From an uncultured Muribaculaceae bacterium (GTDB taxonomy: Bacteria > Bacteroidota > Bacteroidia > Bacteroidales > Muribaculaceae), in contig CAJTWH010000030.1 in the NCBI GenBank assembly GCA_910579995.1, positions 1 to 37,057 on the forward strand: 37,057 bases of DNA, in the 5' to 3' direction. The stretch's first letter is position 1. Each line of letters begins with the position of its first letter. Made by a program: the position numbers and the translations under genes. This document shows positions 1 to 9,073 of this stretch, one piece after another. Below the pieces are notes generated by a model. The model was not told the DNA's origin and ran no database searches. It worked only from the letters and a program-made list of their open reading frames with translations.

Positions 1-55
1 CGGCATAGCGGTCACGGGCAATCTCGTATGCCTGTTTGATCTGTTCTTCTTTCAT
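1..55 (-). CDS. rhaA: L-rhamnose isomerase, N-terminal fragment (cut by window edge)
   Basis: Only the first 18 codons lie in the window (MKEEQIKQAYEIARDRYA); the gene continues beyond position 1. This start closely resembles the beginning of Bacteroides L-rhamnose isomerases, which convert L-rhamnose to L-rhamnulose in the cytoplasm. The ATG lies 9 bases after the rhamnulokinase stop codon, so it should be the next gene of the same leftward operon. The identification rests on a short N-terminus plus context (mutarotase and kinase directly upstream); the catalytic region cannot be seen. Confidence 0.75.
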   Translation of the reverse strand, partial: MKEEQIKQAYEIARDRYA

Positions 56-64
56 GTTTTAGAG

Positions 65-1495
65 TTATTTAGGTAGATAAGTTTTTGTTTCAGTTGAGTT
101 GATGGCCACACGGCGCATGTCGGCGAGGTCGCTGACGCTGCCGCAGGCACGGAGCTGCACGAGCACATTGCCGAGAGCGGTACATTCCGTCGGGCCGGCG
201 ATTACCGGTATGCCGAGCTCGTTGGCTGTGTCTTGCATGAGGTATTGGTTGAGTGAGCCGCCGCCAATCACGTGCAGACGCTTGATTTCTACGGGCGAGA
301 GCTCTTTGAGCCAGCCGAGGATCTCTTTGTAGCGTTTTGCCAGAGAGCAATATACCACATGGATGTAGTCTGCCGGCTTTTGGGGTACGGGCTGATTTGT
401 GCGCTTGCAGTATTCGTCGACAGCCTTGGTCATGCTTGCCGGATGGGCAAACGACGGGTCGTCGGGGTTGATAATGCTCGGGCAGTCAGACTGAAGACAC
501 ATTGCTGCGAGCTCACCAACATTCTGAGGAACGTCTTTGAATTCCTCGCGGCAACGCTCGAATATCCACATGCCGCAGATATTCTTGAGGAAGCGTGTAG
601 TACCGTCGATACCGCCTTCGTTGGTGAAGTTGTATTCGCGGCTCTTGTCGGTGATGATGGCTTCCGGCGATTCTATACCGAGGAGCGACCATGTGCCGCA
701 GCTGAGATATGCGTAGTCTTTGTCGGGTGTCGGCACGGCGATAACGGCCGAAGCTGTGTCGTGGCCCGCAACGGCATAGACGGGAACCGCTCCTATGCCG
801 GTAGCTTCCTGTACCTGAGCTGTGAGGGTGCCGATGAGTGCACCGGGCTGTACCATGGGGCCGAATTTGCTGCGGGAGATACCGAGTTTTTCAAGAATCT
901 CGCTGTCGAGGTCACCTGTCTTGGGGTTGAGCATTTGCGATGTCGAGGCAACGGTATATTCGGTCACTGCATTACCGGTGAGCATGTAGGCAAGCGCGTC
1001 GGGAATGAAGAGAATCTTGTCGGCAGCTTCGATAAGCTCGGGTGAGTGAGCTTTGATGGTGTCGAGCTGGAAGACGGTATTGAAATCCATGAACTGGATA
1101 CCGGTCTTCTCATAAACTTTCTCGCGGGGCATTTTCTCGCAGAAACGCTCAACTGCACCTTCAGTGTGGCTGTCGCGGTAGCAGTAGGGCAGACCGGCAA
1201 GAGAGCCGTCGGCGTAGAAATAGGCTACGTCGCAGCCCCATGTGTCGATACCGATAGAGGCAAGGGTAAGGCCTTCGCCTTTTCCGGCAAGCACTTCTGT
1301 GCTCTTTTTGATACCGTTGAGAATCTCCTGATAGAGCAGGGGGAGATTCCAGAAAAGGTGGCCGTTGAAGGGCAGCATGGGATATTTGAAGCGTGTGAGC
1401 TCTTCCATCTCCACCTTGCTGCCGTCGTAGGTTGCGAGAATGGTGCGGCCTGAGGTCGCACCAAGATCAACTGCTAAATGATATGATTTAGACAT
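65..1495 (-). CDS. rhaB: Rhamnulokinase (FGGY carbohydrate kinase)
   Basis: This 476-residue cytoplasmic kinase phosphorylates L-rhamnulose to L-rhamnulose-1-phosphate. It has the FGGY/actin-like fold signature at the N-terminus (LAVDLGATSGRT), a substrate-region DTWGCD motif near residue 86, the central GHDTASAV segment, and a C-terminal IGGGSLN...TECTALGN nucleotide-binding region. Length fits the family (about 470-490 residues). It starts 9 bases after the mutarotase stop and is followed 9 bases later by the isomerase start. Other FGGY kinases (fuculokinase, xylulokinase) are possible in principle, but the neighbours and the overall sequence fit rhamnulokinase. Confidence 0.93.
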   Translation of the reverse strand: MSKSYHLAVDLGATSGRTILATYDGSKVEMEELTRFKYPMLPFNGHLFWNLPLLYQEILNGIKKSTEVLAGKGEGLTLASIGIDTWGCDVAYFYADGSLAGLPYCYRDSHTEGAVERFCEKMPREKVYEKTGIQFMDFNTVFQLDTIKAHSPELIEAADKILFIPDALAYMLTGNAVTEYTVASTSQMLNPKTGDLDSEILEKLGISRSKFGPMVQPGALIGTLTAQVQEATGIGAVPVYAVAGHDTASAVIAVPTPDKDYAYLSCGTWSLLGIESPEAIITDKSREYNFTNEGGIDGTTRFLKNICGMWIFERCREEFKDVPQNVGELAAMCLQSDCPSIINPDDPSFAHPASMTKAVDEYCKRTNQPVPQKPADYIHVVYCSLAKRYKEILGWLKELSPVEIKRLHVIGGGSLNQYLMQDTANELGIPVIAGPTECTALGNVLVQLRACGSVSDLADMRRVAINSTETKTYLPK

Positions 1496-1504
1496 GGCGG
1501 CTTA

Positions 1505-1822
1505 TCAGTCGAGGTGGAAAACTTCTTTGATAGGCACGGTGACGGGAGAGTTGTCGGGATTGACTTCCATGATGTCGGCCATGTAATCCCACCATTTGCG
1601 TGTGGTTTCGTCGGCTGCTTCAGCGTCCTGCGAGTTGGCGTCGCCTTCCACTTCCTGATAGCCGAAGAGGATGTTGGTATCTTTGTCCCAGTAGATAGAG
1701 TAGTTGCGTACGCCGCTCTCGGTGATCTGGCGTTTGAGTTCGGGCCAGAGAGCTGCGTGACGTTTTTCGTATTCCTCCTCAAAACCGGGTTTGAGGTACA
1801 TTTTAAAAGCAAATCTTTTCAT
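1505..1822 (-). CDS. rhaM: L-rhamnose mutarotase
   Basis: This 105-residue protein interconverts the alpha and beta anomers of L-rhamnose so that the isomerase receives its preferred form. It keeps the features of E. coli RhaM along its whole length: Tyr18 and His22 in the EEYEKRHAALWPEL segment, the IYWDK stretch, the paired tryptophans of RKWWDYMADIM, and the NPDNSPV...EVF ending. It lies 18 bases after the acetylesterase stop and 9 bases before rhamnulokinase, so the rhamnose genes are joined to the polysaccharide-degrading genes in one transcription unit. Confidence 0.95.
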   Translation of the reverse strand: MKRFAFKMYLKPGFEEEYEKRHAALWPELKRQITESGVRNYSIYWDKDTNILFGYQEVEGDANSQDAEAADETTRKWWDYMADIMEVNPDNSPVTVPIKEVFHLD

Positions 1823-1840
1823 GTGTATTGTATTTTAGGG

Positions 1841-4645
1841 TTAATTTCCGTAGGGTTTCTCGCTGTCGTAGAAAGGAGCTGCAGGCCAGACGAATGTCTC
1901 GGGGTCGTCGGGTTGTGCAGGATTGAAAGTCTCGGTCTCGATGAGGAGTCCTGAGAGTTCGGGCACTTGAGCCTTGATACCTTCAATCACGCATTTTGCC
2001 ACTTCGGTAGCGCCGAAGGGGTTGAAATGAGTGTTGTCGGCAAGTGCTTTCTCCTGAGCGGGGAATGTATTGGCAGGGTAGTGCACGAGTGCTTTCTTAG
2101 AGCCTTCTACGCCGAGGCTTTCGAAAAGCCGGGTGGTGAGTGCGGTGAGGTCAATCACGGGCACACCTTCACGCTTGGCAACTTCTTTCATTGCTGCGGG
2201 ATAGTCGCCGTGGGTGTTGTTGAGTTTACCGTTTTTGTCGAAATGACGGCGGGCTGTAGGGGTGAGGAGCACAGGTTTGAGGCCTGCTGCGCGTGCACGG
2301 TCGATAAAGGTCTTGAGGTTGTGCGAGAAGTTGTAGTATGCACCGCTGCCGGGCGCCTTGTCTTTCTCGTCGTTGTGTCCGAATTCGATGAGGATCCAGT
2401 CGCCGGGTTTTGCCATCGAAAGCACTTTCTCAAGGCGTTTGGTAGCCATGAATGATGTTGTGCGTTCGCCGCTTTCGGCATTGTTGGCCACGGCTACATT
2501 GCTCTTGAAGTAGCGGGGGATGATCTGTCCCCAGCTTGCCCAAGGCTCTTTGGTCTGGTCAACGACGGTGCTGTTGCCGCATAGGAATACGGTGGTGACA
2601 TCGTCGACGGGCTCGATCTTAATGCTTGCAACAGCAGGAGCGTCGCCGGTAAACTCGAGAGTGAGTTTGTCATCCCATGTCGGAGTTCCTACCTCGCGTG
2701 GATTGATACGAACGGAATCCTTGAGATTGATACCGGGGTTGCGCTTGTTGACGATGAAAGAGTGCTCTTCGAATTTGCCTTTCTTTGTAGCGACGTTCTC
2801 AAGCATGAGACGGCGGCTTTCGGCGCGCACGGTAGTGTTGGCTGCGCGTTTTTTGTCGCCGAGTTTGAGGGTTACCTTATAGTTTCCGTCGGGCACACGC
2901 ACAGAGAAGAAGAAGGGCTGTTTGCCTTTCTTGAGGTCGGGTGTGGTGTTGAAGTCGTAGCCATAGCCGTCGAATTCGTTGTAGGCGGGAACTTTAGCTG
3001 TCATATCATATTCATAGACAGCGGGTTTGAGATAATTCTTCAAGTTGCTGTCGAGGCCGCGGATACCCTCGGCAATCGATGAAGCGTTGAGACGGGCCCC
3101 GTCGATAGAAGTATGGGTGTGGTCGCCTTTGAAGTAGGGAGCGGTGTTGCCTTCGCCAAGAGCCTGCAGTTTTTTGCCTGAGATGGCATTAAGGTCGATG
3201 TAGTACGCACCTGCCTGCTCAGCAGCCTGACGAGCCCAGAGACCGAAGCTGGCGGCGTTGCTCTCGATTTTGCCGTTTGTCCACTTGTTGCGCGGAGTGT
3301 GGCTCAGAACAATTGGAATAGCTCCTTTTTCCTTGGCGTCGGTGATGAATTTGCGGATATACCAGCCGTAGGTGTAGATGACTTTGTATTTGCCGTCTTT
3401 TTCCATGAGGTATACCTTGCTTTCGGGGCCTGCGCCATGGATTTCACCACGGGCTTTGCCTGTATTGATGTCGCCGCCGTCGTTGTGGCCGAATTGCATG
3501 ATTACATAGTCGCCGGGCTGGAGTGCATTGTAAACCTTATCCCAACGGCCTTCGTCGAGGAATGTGCGGGCACTGCGGCCTGCCATGGCGTGGTTTTCAA
3601 CGGTCACTTTGGTGGTGTCGAACTGCTCGGCAATCACGCTGCCCCAGCCCCATTGGCTGTCGCCGTTGTCTTTGTTCTTGACGGTGCTGTCGCCGATGGT
3701 GAAAATCACGGGGCAGCCGGGTTTGCGGCTGCTGCCTGTGACGTTGTCTACCGGAGCGGGAAGCAGATAGTCTTTCAAAGCCACATCTTTGAGGGCACGG
3801 ATACCTTCAACCGCTGACTCGGCATTGTTGCGGGCGCCGAACTCAGATGTGTGGATCTTATCGAGATAGAAGTGGTAATCAACCTTATAAGGGCCGAATT
3901 TCTCGAATTTCTTAGCAGTGATGTAGTTGAGGTCAACAAAAGGAATACCCTCAGCCTCAGCTACCTGCTTAGCCCAAAGACCGAAAGTCTTGTCAACGCG
4001 GACGATTTTTCCGTCCTTATCCCAAGCATTGCGGGGAGTGAGAGAGAACAGGATAGGATAAGCGCCTTTAGCCTTGACCTCGCGTACGAAGCGGCGCATG
4101 TATTCGCCGTAGGTGTATACGGTCTCTTTCTTGCCTGTCTCCTTGATAGTTACTTCAAGTGAGTCATTGCCGATACCGCGGATAGTTGCACGTGCGCGGC
4201 CGCTGTCGTAGGGGCCGTTGTCGTTGTGGCCGAGCTCGATTATCACCCAGTCGCCTTTCTTTACGCCTTCGAGGACATCGGGCCAAAGCTGGTTGTAGAA
4301 TGTGCGGCTACTCATGCCGCCGAGAGCTTGGTTTTCAACGGTTATACGGTCTTGGTCGAAGTATTCGGGCATGAAGTAACCCCAGCCCCACTGGCCGTTG
4401 TTGCCGTTGCCCATTGTGCCTGTGCGCATTGTAGAGTTGCCCACGAGGAAGAGCACAGGATTGTCGCCTTTGCGGGTAGAGCCGGGCACGGGACGGGCAG
4501 TCTTGGCAATGTTGATACTGTCGGGAGTATTGTCAATCACTTTGTTGACGTCCTCCATAGGAGGTGCAACAGTGCTTTGAGCAACGGCTGAGCCAATGCT
4601 CAAAGATGCTGCAATAAAAAGTATGCTGCTGACTTTTGACTTCAT
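1841..4645 (-). CDS. Triple-domain rhamnogalacturonan acetylesterase (CE12-like SGNH hydrolase)
   Basis: This 934-residue exported enzyme likely removes acetyl groups from RG-I so that the lyase can cut. A type I signal peptide (residues 1-23, ending AVAQ) points to the periplasm. Three SGNH modules are visible, each with its own full set of motifs. Module 1 has VGNST (Ser71), GHND at 139-142 and Asp262-x-x-His265. Module 2 has IGDST (Ser320), GHND at 386-389 and Asp508-x-x-His511. Module 3 has CGNST (Ser692), GHND at 756-759 and Asp870-x-x-His873. A beta-sandwich-like segment (about 545-680) precedes module 3, as in YesT-type esterases. Family members usually carry one or two modules, so three is unusual. 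The gene lies 6 bases downstream of the PL11 lyase. Confidence 0.9.
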   Translation of the reverse strand: MKSKVSSILFIAASLSIGSAVAQSTVAPPMEDVNKVIDNTPDSINIAKTARPVPGSTRKGDNPVLFLVGNSTMRTGTMGNGNNGQWGWGYFMPEYFDQDRITVENQALGGMSSRTFYNQLWPDVLEGVKKGDWVIIELGHNDNGPYDSGRARATIRGIGNDSLEVTIKETGKKETVYTYGEYMRRFVREVKAKGAYPILFSLTPRNAWDKDGKIVRVDKTFGLWAKQVAEAEGIPFVDLNYITAKKFEKFGPYKVDYHFYLDKIHTSEFGARNNAESAVEGIRALKDVALKDYLLPAPVDNVTGSSRKPGCPVIFTIGDSTVKNKDNGDSQWGWGSVIAEQFDTTKVTVENHAMAGRSARTFLDEGRWDKVYNALQPGDYVIMQFGHNDGGDINTGKARGEIHGAGPESKVYLMEKDGKYKVIYTYGWYIRKFITDAKEKGAIPIVLSHTPRNKWTNGKIESNAASFGLWARQAAEQAGAYYIDLNAISGKKLQALGEGNTAPYFKGDHTHTSIDGARLNASSIAEGIRGLDSNLKNYLKPAVYEYDMTAKVPAYNEFDGYGYDFNTTPDLKKGKQPFFFSVRVPDGNYKVTLKLGDKKRAANTTVRAESRRLMLENVATKKGKFEEHSFIVNKRNPGINLKDSVRINPREVGTPTWDDKLTLEFTGDAPAVASIKIEPVDDVTTVFLCGNSTVVDQTKEPWASWGQIIPRYFKSNVAVANNAESGERTTSFMATKRLEKVLSMAKPGDWILIEFGHNDEKDKAPGSGAYYNFSHNLKTFIDRARAAGLKPVLLTPTARRHFDKNGKLNNTHGDYPAAMKEVAKREGVPVIDLTALTTRLFESLGVEGSKKALVHYPANTFPAQEKALADNTHFNPFGATEVAKCVIEGIKAQVPELSGLLIETETFNPAQPDDPETFVWPAAPFYDSEKPYGN

Positions 4646-4651
4646 AGCTTT

Positions 4652-6511
4652 TTATTTGATTACAGTGCCGCGGAATTTCTTACCTTTCAAGTCAGGACCG
4701 AAGTAGAATCCGGGTTCTGCGGGCTGGTTGTATCCGATATTTTGGTTTGCGATACTTGTGCGATATACGGGATCGCTCAGGAATGTGTGGAAGCGGTATT
4801 CAGTGGGTATTGTGGTGACGTAGAGACGCAGATTCTGATTGTCTTCAGTGCGGACGAGCACTTCCTCGCGCCAGTCGCCGAGAATATCGCCTTGAAGGGC
4901 CGGGTTGGCTTTTGTGCCGTTGTTCCAAGTGCAACCTTCCATCACGAGCAGGTTGTCCATCTTGCCTGTCTCCCAGTTGTATTTGCTTACCACGTTGCGG
5001 TCAAGCATTTCACGGAGCAGGTCGCCGTCCCACCATACGGCCATGTTTACAGGCACGTTGGCTGAGATTTCGTTTTTAAAGTCGCTTTTCTTGCTGATGA
5101 GGTCGCCTTTGAATGAGCGTACACCGCCGGTGTTGGGTGACCATACTTCCACGCCGGGATAGTTGGGGTCAATATCAGCAGCCATGCAGCGGCCGATGTC
5201 CTTGTCGCTCTTGAATTGGAATATGACTTCGCCGGTGCGGGCGTCGCGGAGGCTTGTACCGTCGATTTTATTCTCGTGGCAGCCCCAGACGTAGTATTTT
5301 TCGTCGTTGATATCCGAGAGAAGGTGGATAGCGTCGCCGTGGTACATACCGGTAGAGTAGAGGCCTTTACCGTCGTGGTCAACAGCCATCTGGCCATATA
5401 TGATTTCGTCGCAGCCGTCGCCGTCAACGTCGACTACACGAAGGTTGTGGTTGCCTTGGCCGGCGTATGCCTCATTGCCGGGAGTGTCGGTGTCGAATAC
5501 CCATTTAACTGTGAGGTCTTTACCATCCCAATCGTAAGCTGCCAGAACGCTGCGGGTGTAGTAGCCACGTGCCATAACGGCCGATGGACGTACACCGTCG
5601 AGATAAGCCACAGCGGCAAGGAAGCGGTCGGAGCGGTTTGCATATCCGTCGCCCCAAGCTTTGATATCGCCGCGTGGAGGAATATATTCTACCGTTGCCA
5701 TTTCAGCACCTGTCTCGCCGTTGAAAATAGATACGTATTCAGGGCCAGAGACAATGCGTCCGTTGAGATTGCGCCAGTCTGCGCGGCGGTCGCCGAGAAC
5801 TTTGCCCTGACCGTCGGTGGTGCCGTCGGCAGTCTTGCAGACGAGTTCGGCTTTGCCGTCGCCATCGAAATCGGCAACGAGGAATTGGGTATAGTGTGCT
5901 CCCGAGCGGATGTTTTCGCCAAGGTCGATACGCCATTTGAGTGTGCCGTCGAGTTCGTAGCAATCAAAGTATGTCGGGCCTGTGAAACCGTTGTGGGCGT
6001 TATCGTGTGAATTTGTCGGGTCCCATTTGAGGATAATCTCATATTCTCCATCACCGTCTACATCGCCTATCGAGGCGTCGTTGGCATTGTAGAAATACTC
6101 TTTGCCGAAGGGGTCTACGCCAAGTTCGGGGCGCTGCAGAGGTATGTTGATATAGCCGTTGGGAGCGTCGGCGGGCAGAGTGTAAGTGCCTGCGAGTTTG
6201 TCGCCTTTGAGGGCTTTGATTTCATATTTTGCCTCACCGTTGCCTGAATATGAGTCGGTGAAGAAAGTAACGTCGGTAATAGGTTTTTTGTTGATTTTCT
6301 TACCGTTGCGATATACATCGAAAGCTTGGTTCTCAGGGTCAGACTCGAGGTATCGCCAAGAAACGGCTACGGTAGAAGGATTTTCGCGGACAGCCACAAC
6401 GCCACGACCGAGATTTTCGCGCTGGAGCTTCGAAAAATCGTATTTAGCCTGCGCAGCGCCTGAGAGCGTTCCGAGTGCTAAAACGGGTAATATAAGACTG
6501 ATTTTTCGCAT
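4652..6511 (-). CDS. Rhamnogalacturonan lyase, PL11 family (YesW/YesX-like)
   Basis: This 619-residue enzyme cleaves the Rha-GalA backbone of RG-I by beta-elimination, leaving unsaturated galacturonate ends. A type I signal peptide (about residues 1-22, GAAQA) and the lack of a lipobox suggest a periplasmic location. After a fibronectin-like N-terminal domain (about 30-125), the eight-bladed propeller shows repeated calcium-binding DxDGDG loops at about 150-155, 214-219 and 361-366, plus the conserved GDILGDWREE segment at 541-550. Length and motif order match PL11. It starts 19 bases after the GH2 stop. Endo- versus exo-action cannot be decided by reading. Confidence 0.95.
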   Translation of the reverse strand: MRKISLILPVLALGTLSGAAQAKYDFSKLQRENLGRGVVAVRENPSTVAVSWRYLESDPENQAFDVYRNGKKINKKPITDVTFFTDSYSGNGEAKYEIKALKGDKLAGTYTLPADAPNGYINIPLQRPELGVDPFGKEYFYNANDASIGDVDGDGEYEIILKWDPTNSHDNAHNGFTGPTYFDCYELDGTLKWRIDLGENIRSGAHYTQFLVADFDGDGKAELVCKTADGTTDGQGKVLGDRRADWRNLNGRIVSGPEYVSIFNGETGAEMATVEYIPPRGDIKAWGDGYANRSDRFLAAVAYLDGVRPSAVMARGYYTRSVLAAYDWDGKDLTVKWVFDTDTPGNEAYAGQGNHNLRVVDVDGDGCDEIIYGQMAVDHDGKGLYSTGMYHGDAIHLLSDINDEKYYVWGCHENKIDGTSLRDARTGEVIFQFKSDKDIGRCMAADIDPNYPGVEVWSPNTGGVRSFKGDLISKKSDFKNEISANVPVNMAVWWDGDLLREMLDRNVVSKYNWETGKMDNLLVMEGCTWNNGTKANPALQGDILGDWREEVLVRTEDNQNLRLYVTTIPTEYRFHTFLSDPVYRTSIANQNIGYNQPAEPGFYFGPDLKGKKFRGTVIK

Positions 6512-6530
6512 TGTGTTGATTACGAATGGT

Positions 6531-9014
6531 TTATTTTGTGTAGAATTTAGTTTTAGCGGTTTTCAGCTTACCGTTTTGGTCGGTGGCAGTGAATACTACC
6601 TCGCCGGGTTCGCCGGTAGAGCGCAGTATTACTGCACAGGAGCCGCCATAGAGGCTGCGGGTGTCGCCGACGGTGAGTTCGTTGCTTGTGAGGTCGCCAT
6701 TGATTACACCGACGATTTCAGCCGGACCCTCAACGTTGAATTTCAGCGGCTGAGAAGCACCGTAGTCGCGGCGGTTTTTGCTGTCGAGAGCCTCGATACG
6801 GATGTGCTGCAGGTCTTGACCGTCGGCTTTCCATGCACTGTTGTCGCCTGTTGCTGTGAGTTTTACGGCATTTCCGGTAGTTTCCGAGCGATGTACGGCT
6901 ACGGGTTTGCTCTCACCCTTATTGTATGCGCGGGCTTCGATGTACCCCTTGGTGTAAGGAACATCTTTCCAATATATACGGTTGTGCTCCTTGGGATTGT
7001 CAACATTGTTTGTACGGCGGCCGAGGCTCTTGCCGTTGATAAACAGCTCTACTTCATCTGCATTGGTGTAGGTGTAGAGGTTGACCTTTGAGCCTTCCTT
7101 GCGGTTCCAGTGCGATGATTGTGTTTTTGTGCCTACTTGAACGTCGTTCCAGATGGTGCTTGCCTCATCATCGATTATGGCAATGCGTACGATGGGTTCT
7201 TCGGGTTTGAAGAAGCTCTTGAGGAAGTAAGCCTGAGGCTTGGGCTCAAGTGAAATGTCAAAAACACCATTCACCCAACCTTTTGCCGGCCAGCCATTTG
7301 ACTCTCCGAAGTAGTCGATCATACCCCAGTATGCCAGACCAAGAACTTTGTCGAGATCCATCTCGAACCAGTTCGGACCCATGGCAGAGGTGTTTGCCTC
7401 GCTCTGGTAGAACATCATCCAAGGGAAGCGGCGCCCGTCGCCGGGGAAGTACATGTAGCGGTAGTTGTAGGCTGCGATATCTGTCTCCATCACGAGGGGA
7501 GCAGGGAGGCTGTCGGTATGCTCATTGCGGCCGCGAGGGTGCATGGCAACGGTGACAGGACGTGTTGTGTCGTAGCGGTTTAAGAGTGCTTTCTGCAATT
7601 TATAGGGAGTGACACCCCAGTCGTTGAAAGGCAGGTCGGGAATAAGTTGCAATTCATTTCCAAGGCTCCAGAAAATGACCGAGGGATGGTTGCGGTCGCG
7701 GCGCACCCATTCGGGCACATCGTGCTGCCACAGCTCTGTCCAATCTTTGCGTCCTCCGGCAAACTGACTTGTCCATTTATCATAGAGTTCGTCGACTACG
7801 AGAATACCCTTTTCGTCGCAAAGGTCTAGGAATTGCTTGCTATATGGGTTGTGAGAGGTACGGATGTGGTTGAAACCGAAGTCTTTAAGCATGTCGATAC
7901 GTTTCTCGATTGCTTTGGGATAAGCCGCTGCACCGAGAGCACCGAGTGTATGGTGGTTGGCTATGCCCTTGAGAAGCACTTTTTCTCCGTTGAGTTTGAA
8001 GCCGTATTCGGGCGAGAATTCAATTTTGCGGATACCGAAGCGTTCTTCAAGTTTGTCTGCCACTGTGCCGTCGGGACGGTAGATTGTGGCAACCATAGTA
8101 TAGAGATTCGGTGTATCCAAATCCCAGAGGCTCACGTTGTTGAGCTCGAGGCTGTCGAGGCGGAACTCGCGGATAGGTTGCTTGCGGTTGTTCCAGTGCG
8201 AGCTTGTTTTTGAGTAGACGGCTTGTCCGTCGGGAGCTATGATTTCAATGCCGACGCGAATGCTGTCGTCTTTTACGTAGTTTGTGAGTTCACCGTCGAT
8301 AACTACCGTTGATTTATCTGCTGAAACTTCAGGAGTGGTGATTGCGAACGGGTGACGGACGAAGAACTGCTTAGGATCTGTGACGATGAAATTTACATCG
8401 CGGTAGAGTCCTGCGCCGGTATACCAGCGTGAATTTTCGGGCTTGCCGGTGTCAGCTTTGACAGCGAGCACGTTGGGTTCTCCGAATTTGAGTTTTTTGC
8501 TGATGTCAGCGTCGAAACCGAGATAACCGTAGTCTGTGCCGCCGATACGTTCGCCGTTGAGATACACGTCGCCAACGAGCAGCAGGCCTTCGAAGTCAAC
8601 CAAGACACGTTTACCTTGCCATTCGGCCGGGGGAGTGAATGTCTTGCGGTACCATCCCTGACCCATTTCTTTGAAAGCACGGGCGCTGAGACGGCTGCGG
8701 ATGTTCGCCATTGGGTTGTCTTCATCCGGCTTTTCGTCGGCTGATGGCTCAACCCAAGGCTGATGAATCTGGAAATCGTGAGGGAGGCGCACTTGCTGCC
8801 AATTACTGTCGTCGAGATTCACGTTTTCGCCGTCAGCAATATCTCCGGCGAGAAATAACCAATTGTCGTTGGCTGAAATCACACTACGGGGAGATTCATC
8901 GGCGGCGCCGCCACCGGCGATGGCCGGTGGCGTAGTCAGCATGGCAGTCAATAATACTGCGCCTAAAACAATCTTACCTTTTGTGTACCTAATGTTGTGG
9001 GGTATTTGTCTCAT
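6531..9014 (-). CDS. Glycoside hydrolase family 2, beta-galactosidase-like
   Basis: An 827-residue exported enzyme that probably removes beta-linked galactose (or a related sugar) from RG-I side chains. The ATG at 9014 was chosen: an in-frame TTG at 9044 overlaps the putative -7 element, and the ATG gives a normal signal peptide (about 1-35). The domains are a GH2 sugar-binding jelly roll (about 45-210), an Ig-like sandwich, the TIM barrel, then DUF4982 and C-terminal Ig-like domains. The acid/base is Glu454 (SLGNE) and the nucleophile is Glu539 (YQSEANTS). It is the first gene of the leftward operon. Substrate specificity is inferred from context; GH2 also includes glucuronidases and mannosidases. 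Confidence 0.9.
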   Translation of the reverse strand: MRQIPHNIRYTKGKIVLGAVLLTAMLTTPPAIAGGGAADESPRSVISANDNWLFLAGDIADGENVNLDDSNWQQVRLPHDFQIHQPWVEPSADEKPDEDNPMANIRSRLSARAFKEMGQGWYRKTFTPPAEWQGKRVLVDFEGLLLVGDVYLNGERIGGTDYGYLGFDADISKKLKFGEPNVLAVKADTGKPENSRWYTGAGLYRDVNFIVTDPKQFFVRHPFAITTPEVSADKSTVVIDGELTNYVKDDSIRVGIEIIAPDGQAVYSKTSSHWNNRKQPIREFRLDSLELNNVSLWDLDTPNLYTMVATIYRPDGTVADKLEERFGIRKIEFSPEYGFKLNGEKVLLKGIANHHTLGALGAAAYPKAIEKRIDMLKDFGFNHIRTSHNPYSKQFLDLCDEKGILVVDELYDKWTSQFAGGRKDWTELWQHDVPEWVRRDRNHPSVIFWSLGNELQLIPDLPFNDWGVTPYKLQKALLNRYDTTRPVTVAMHPRGRNEHTDSLPAPLVMETDIAAYNYRYMYFPGDGRRFPWMMFYQSEANTSAMGPNWFEMDLDKVLGLAYWGMIDYFGESNGWPAKGWVNGVFDISLEPKPQAYFLKSFFKPEEPIVRIAIIDDEASTIWNDVQVGTKTQSSHWNRKEGSKVNLYTYTNADEVELFINGKSLGRRTNNVDNPKEHNRIYWKDVPYTKGYIEARAYNKGESKPVAVHRSETTGNAVKLTATGDNSAWKADGQDLQHIRIEALDSKNRRDYGASQPLKFNVEGPAEIVGVINGDLTSNELTVGDTRSLYGGSCAVILRSTGEPGEVVFTATDQNGKLKTAKTKFYTK

Positions 9015-9041
9015 GTTTGTCAGATGTAAGGGTATTCTGTG

Positions 9042-9049
9042 CAAAGTTG
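9042..9049 (-). promoter_or_regulatory. Candidate -7 element of the GH2/PL11/CE12/rha operon
   Basis: Read leftward, the sequence CAACTTTG differs at one position from the Bacteroidetes -7 consensus TAnnTTTG. It lies 27 bases before the GH2 ATG at 9014. No matching -33 TTG is visible at the usual distance, which would fit an activator-dependent promoter. Inferred from sequence only. Confidence 0.35.
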
Positions 9050-9073
9050 CAAAAAAAAGATGAAAAAATGCTG

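Noticed and set aside
272..1045. Long plus-strand open frame opposite rhamnulokinase
   Set aside because: It lies fully antisense to a gene with clear FGGY motifs; the composition (Val/Cys/Ala-rich) is typical of a shadow frame.
5216..7091. Long plus-strand open frames (5216-6010, 6186-7091) opposite PL11 and GH2
   Set aside because: They are antisense to strongly supported enzymes and show no domain features or start context.
9015..9044. TTG start for the GH2 gene at 9044
   Set aside because: The ATG at 9014 gives a normal signal peptide and the TTG overlaps the probable -7 element.
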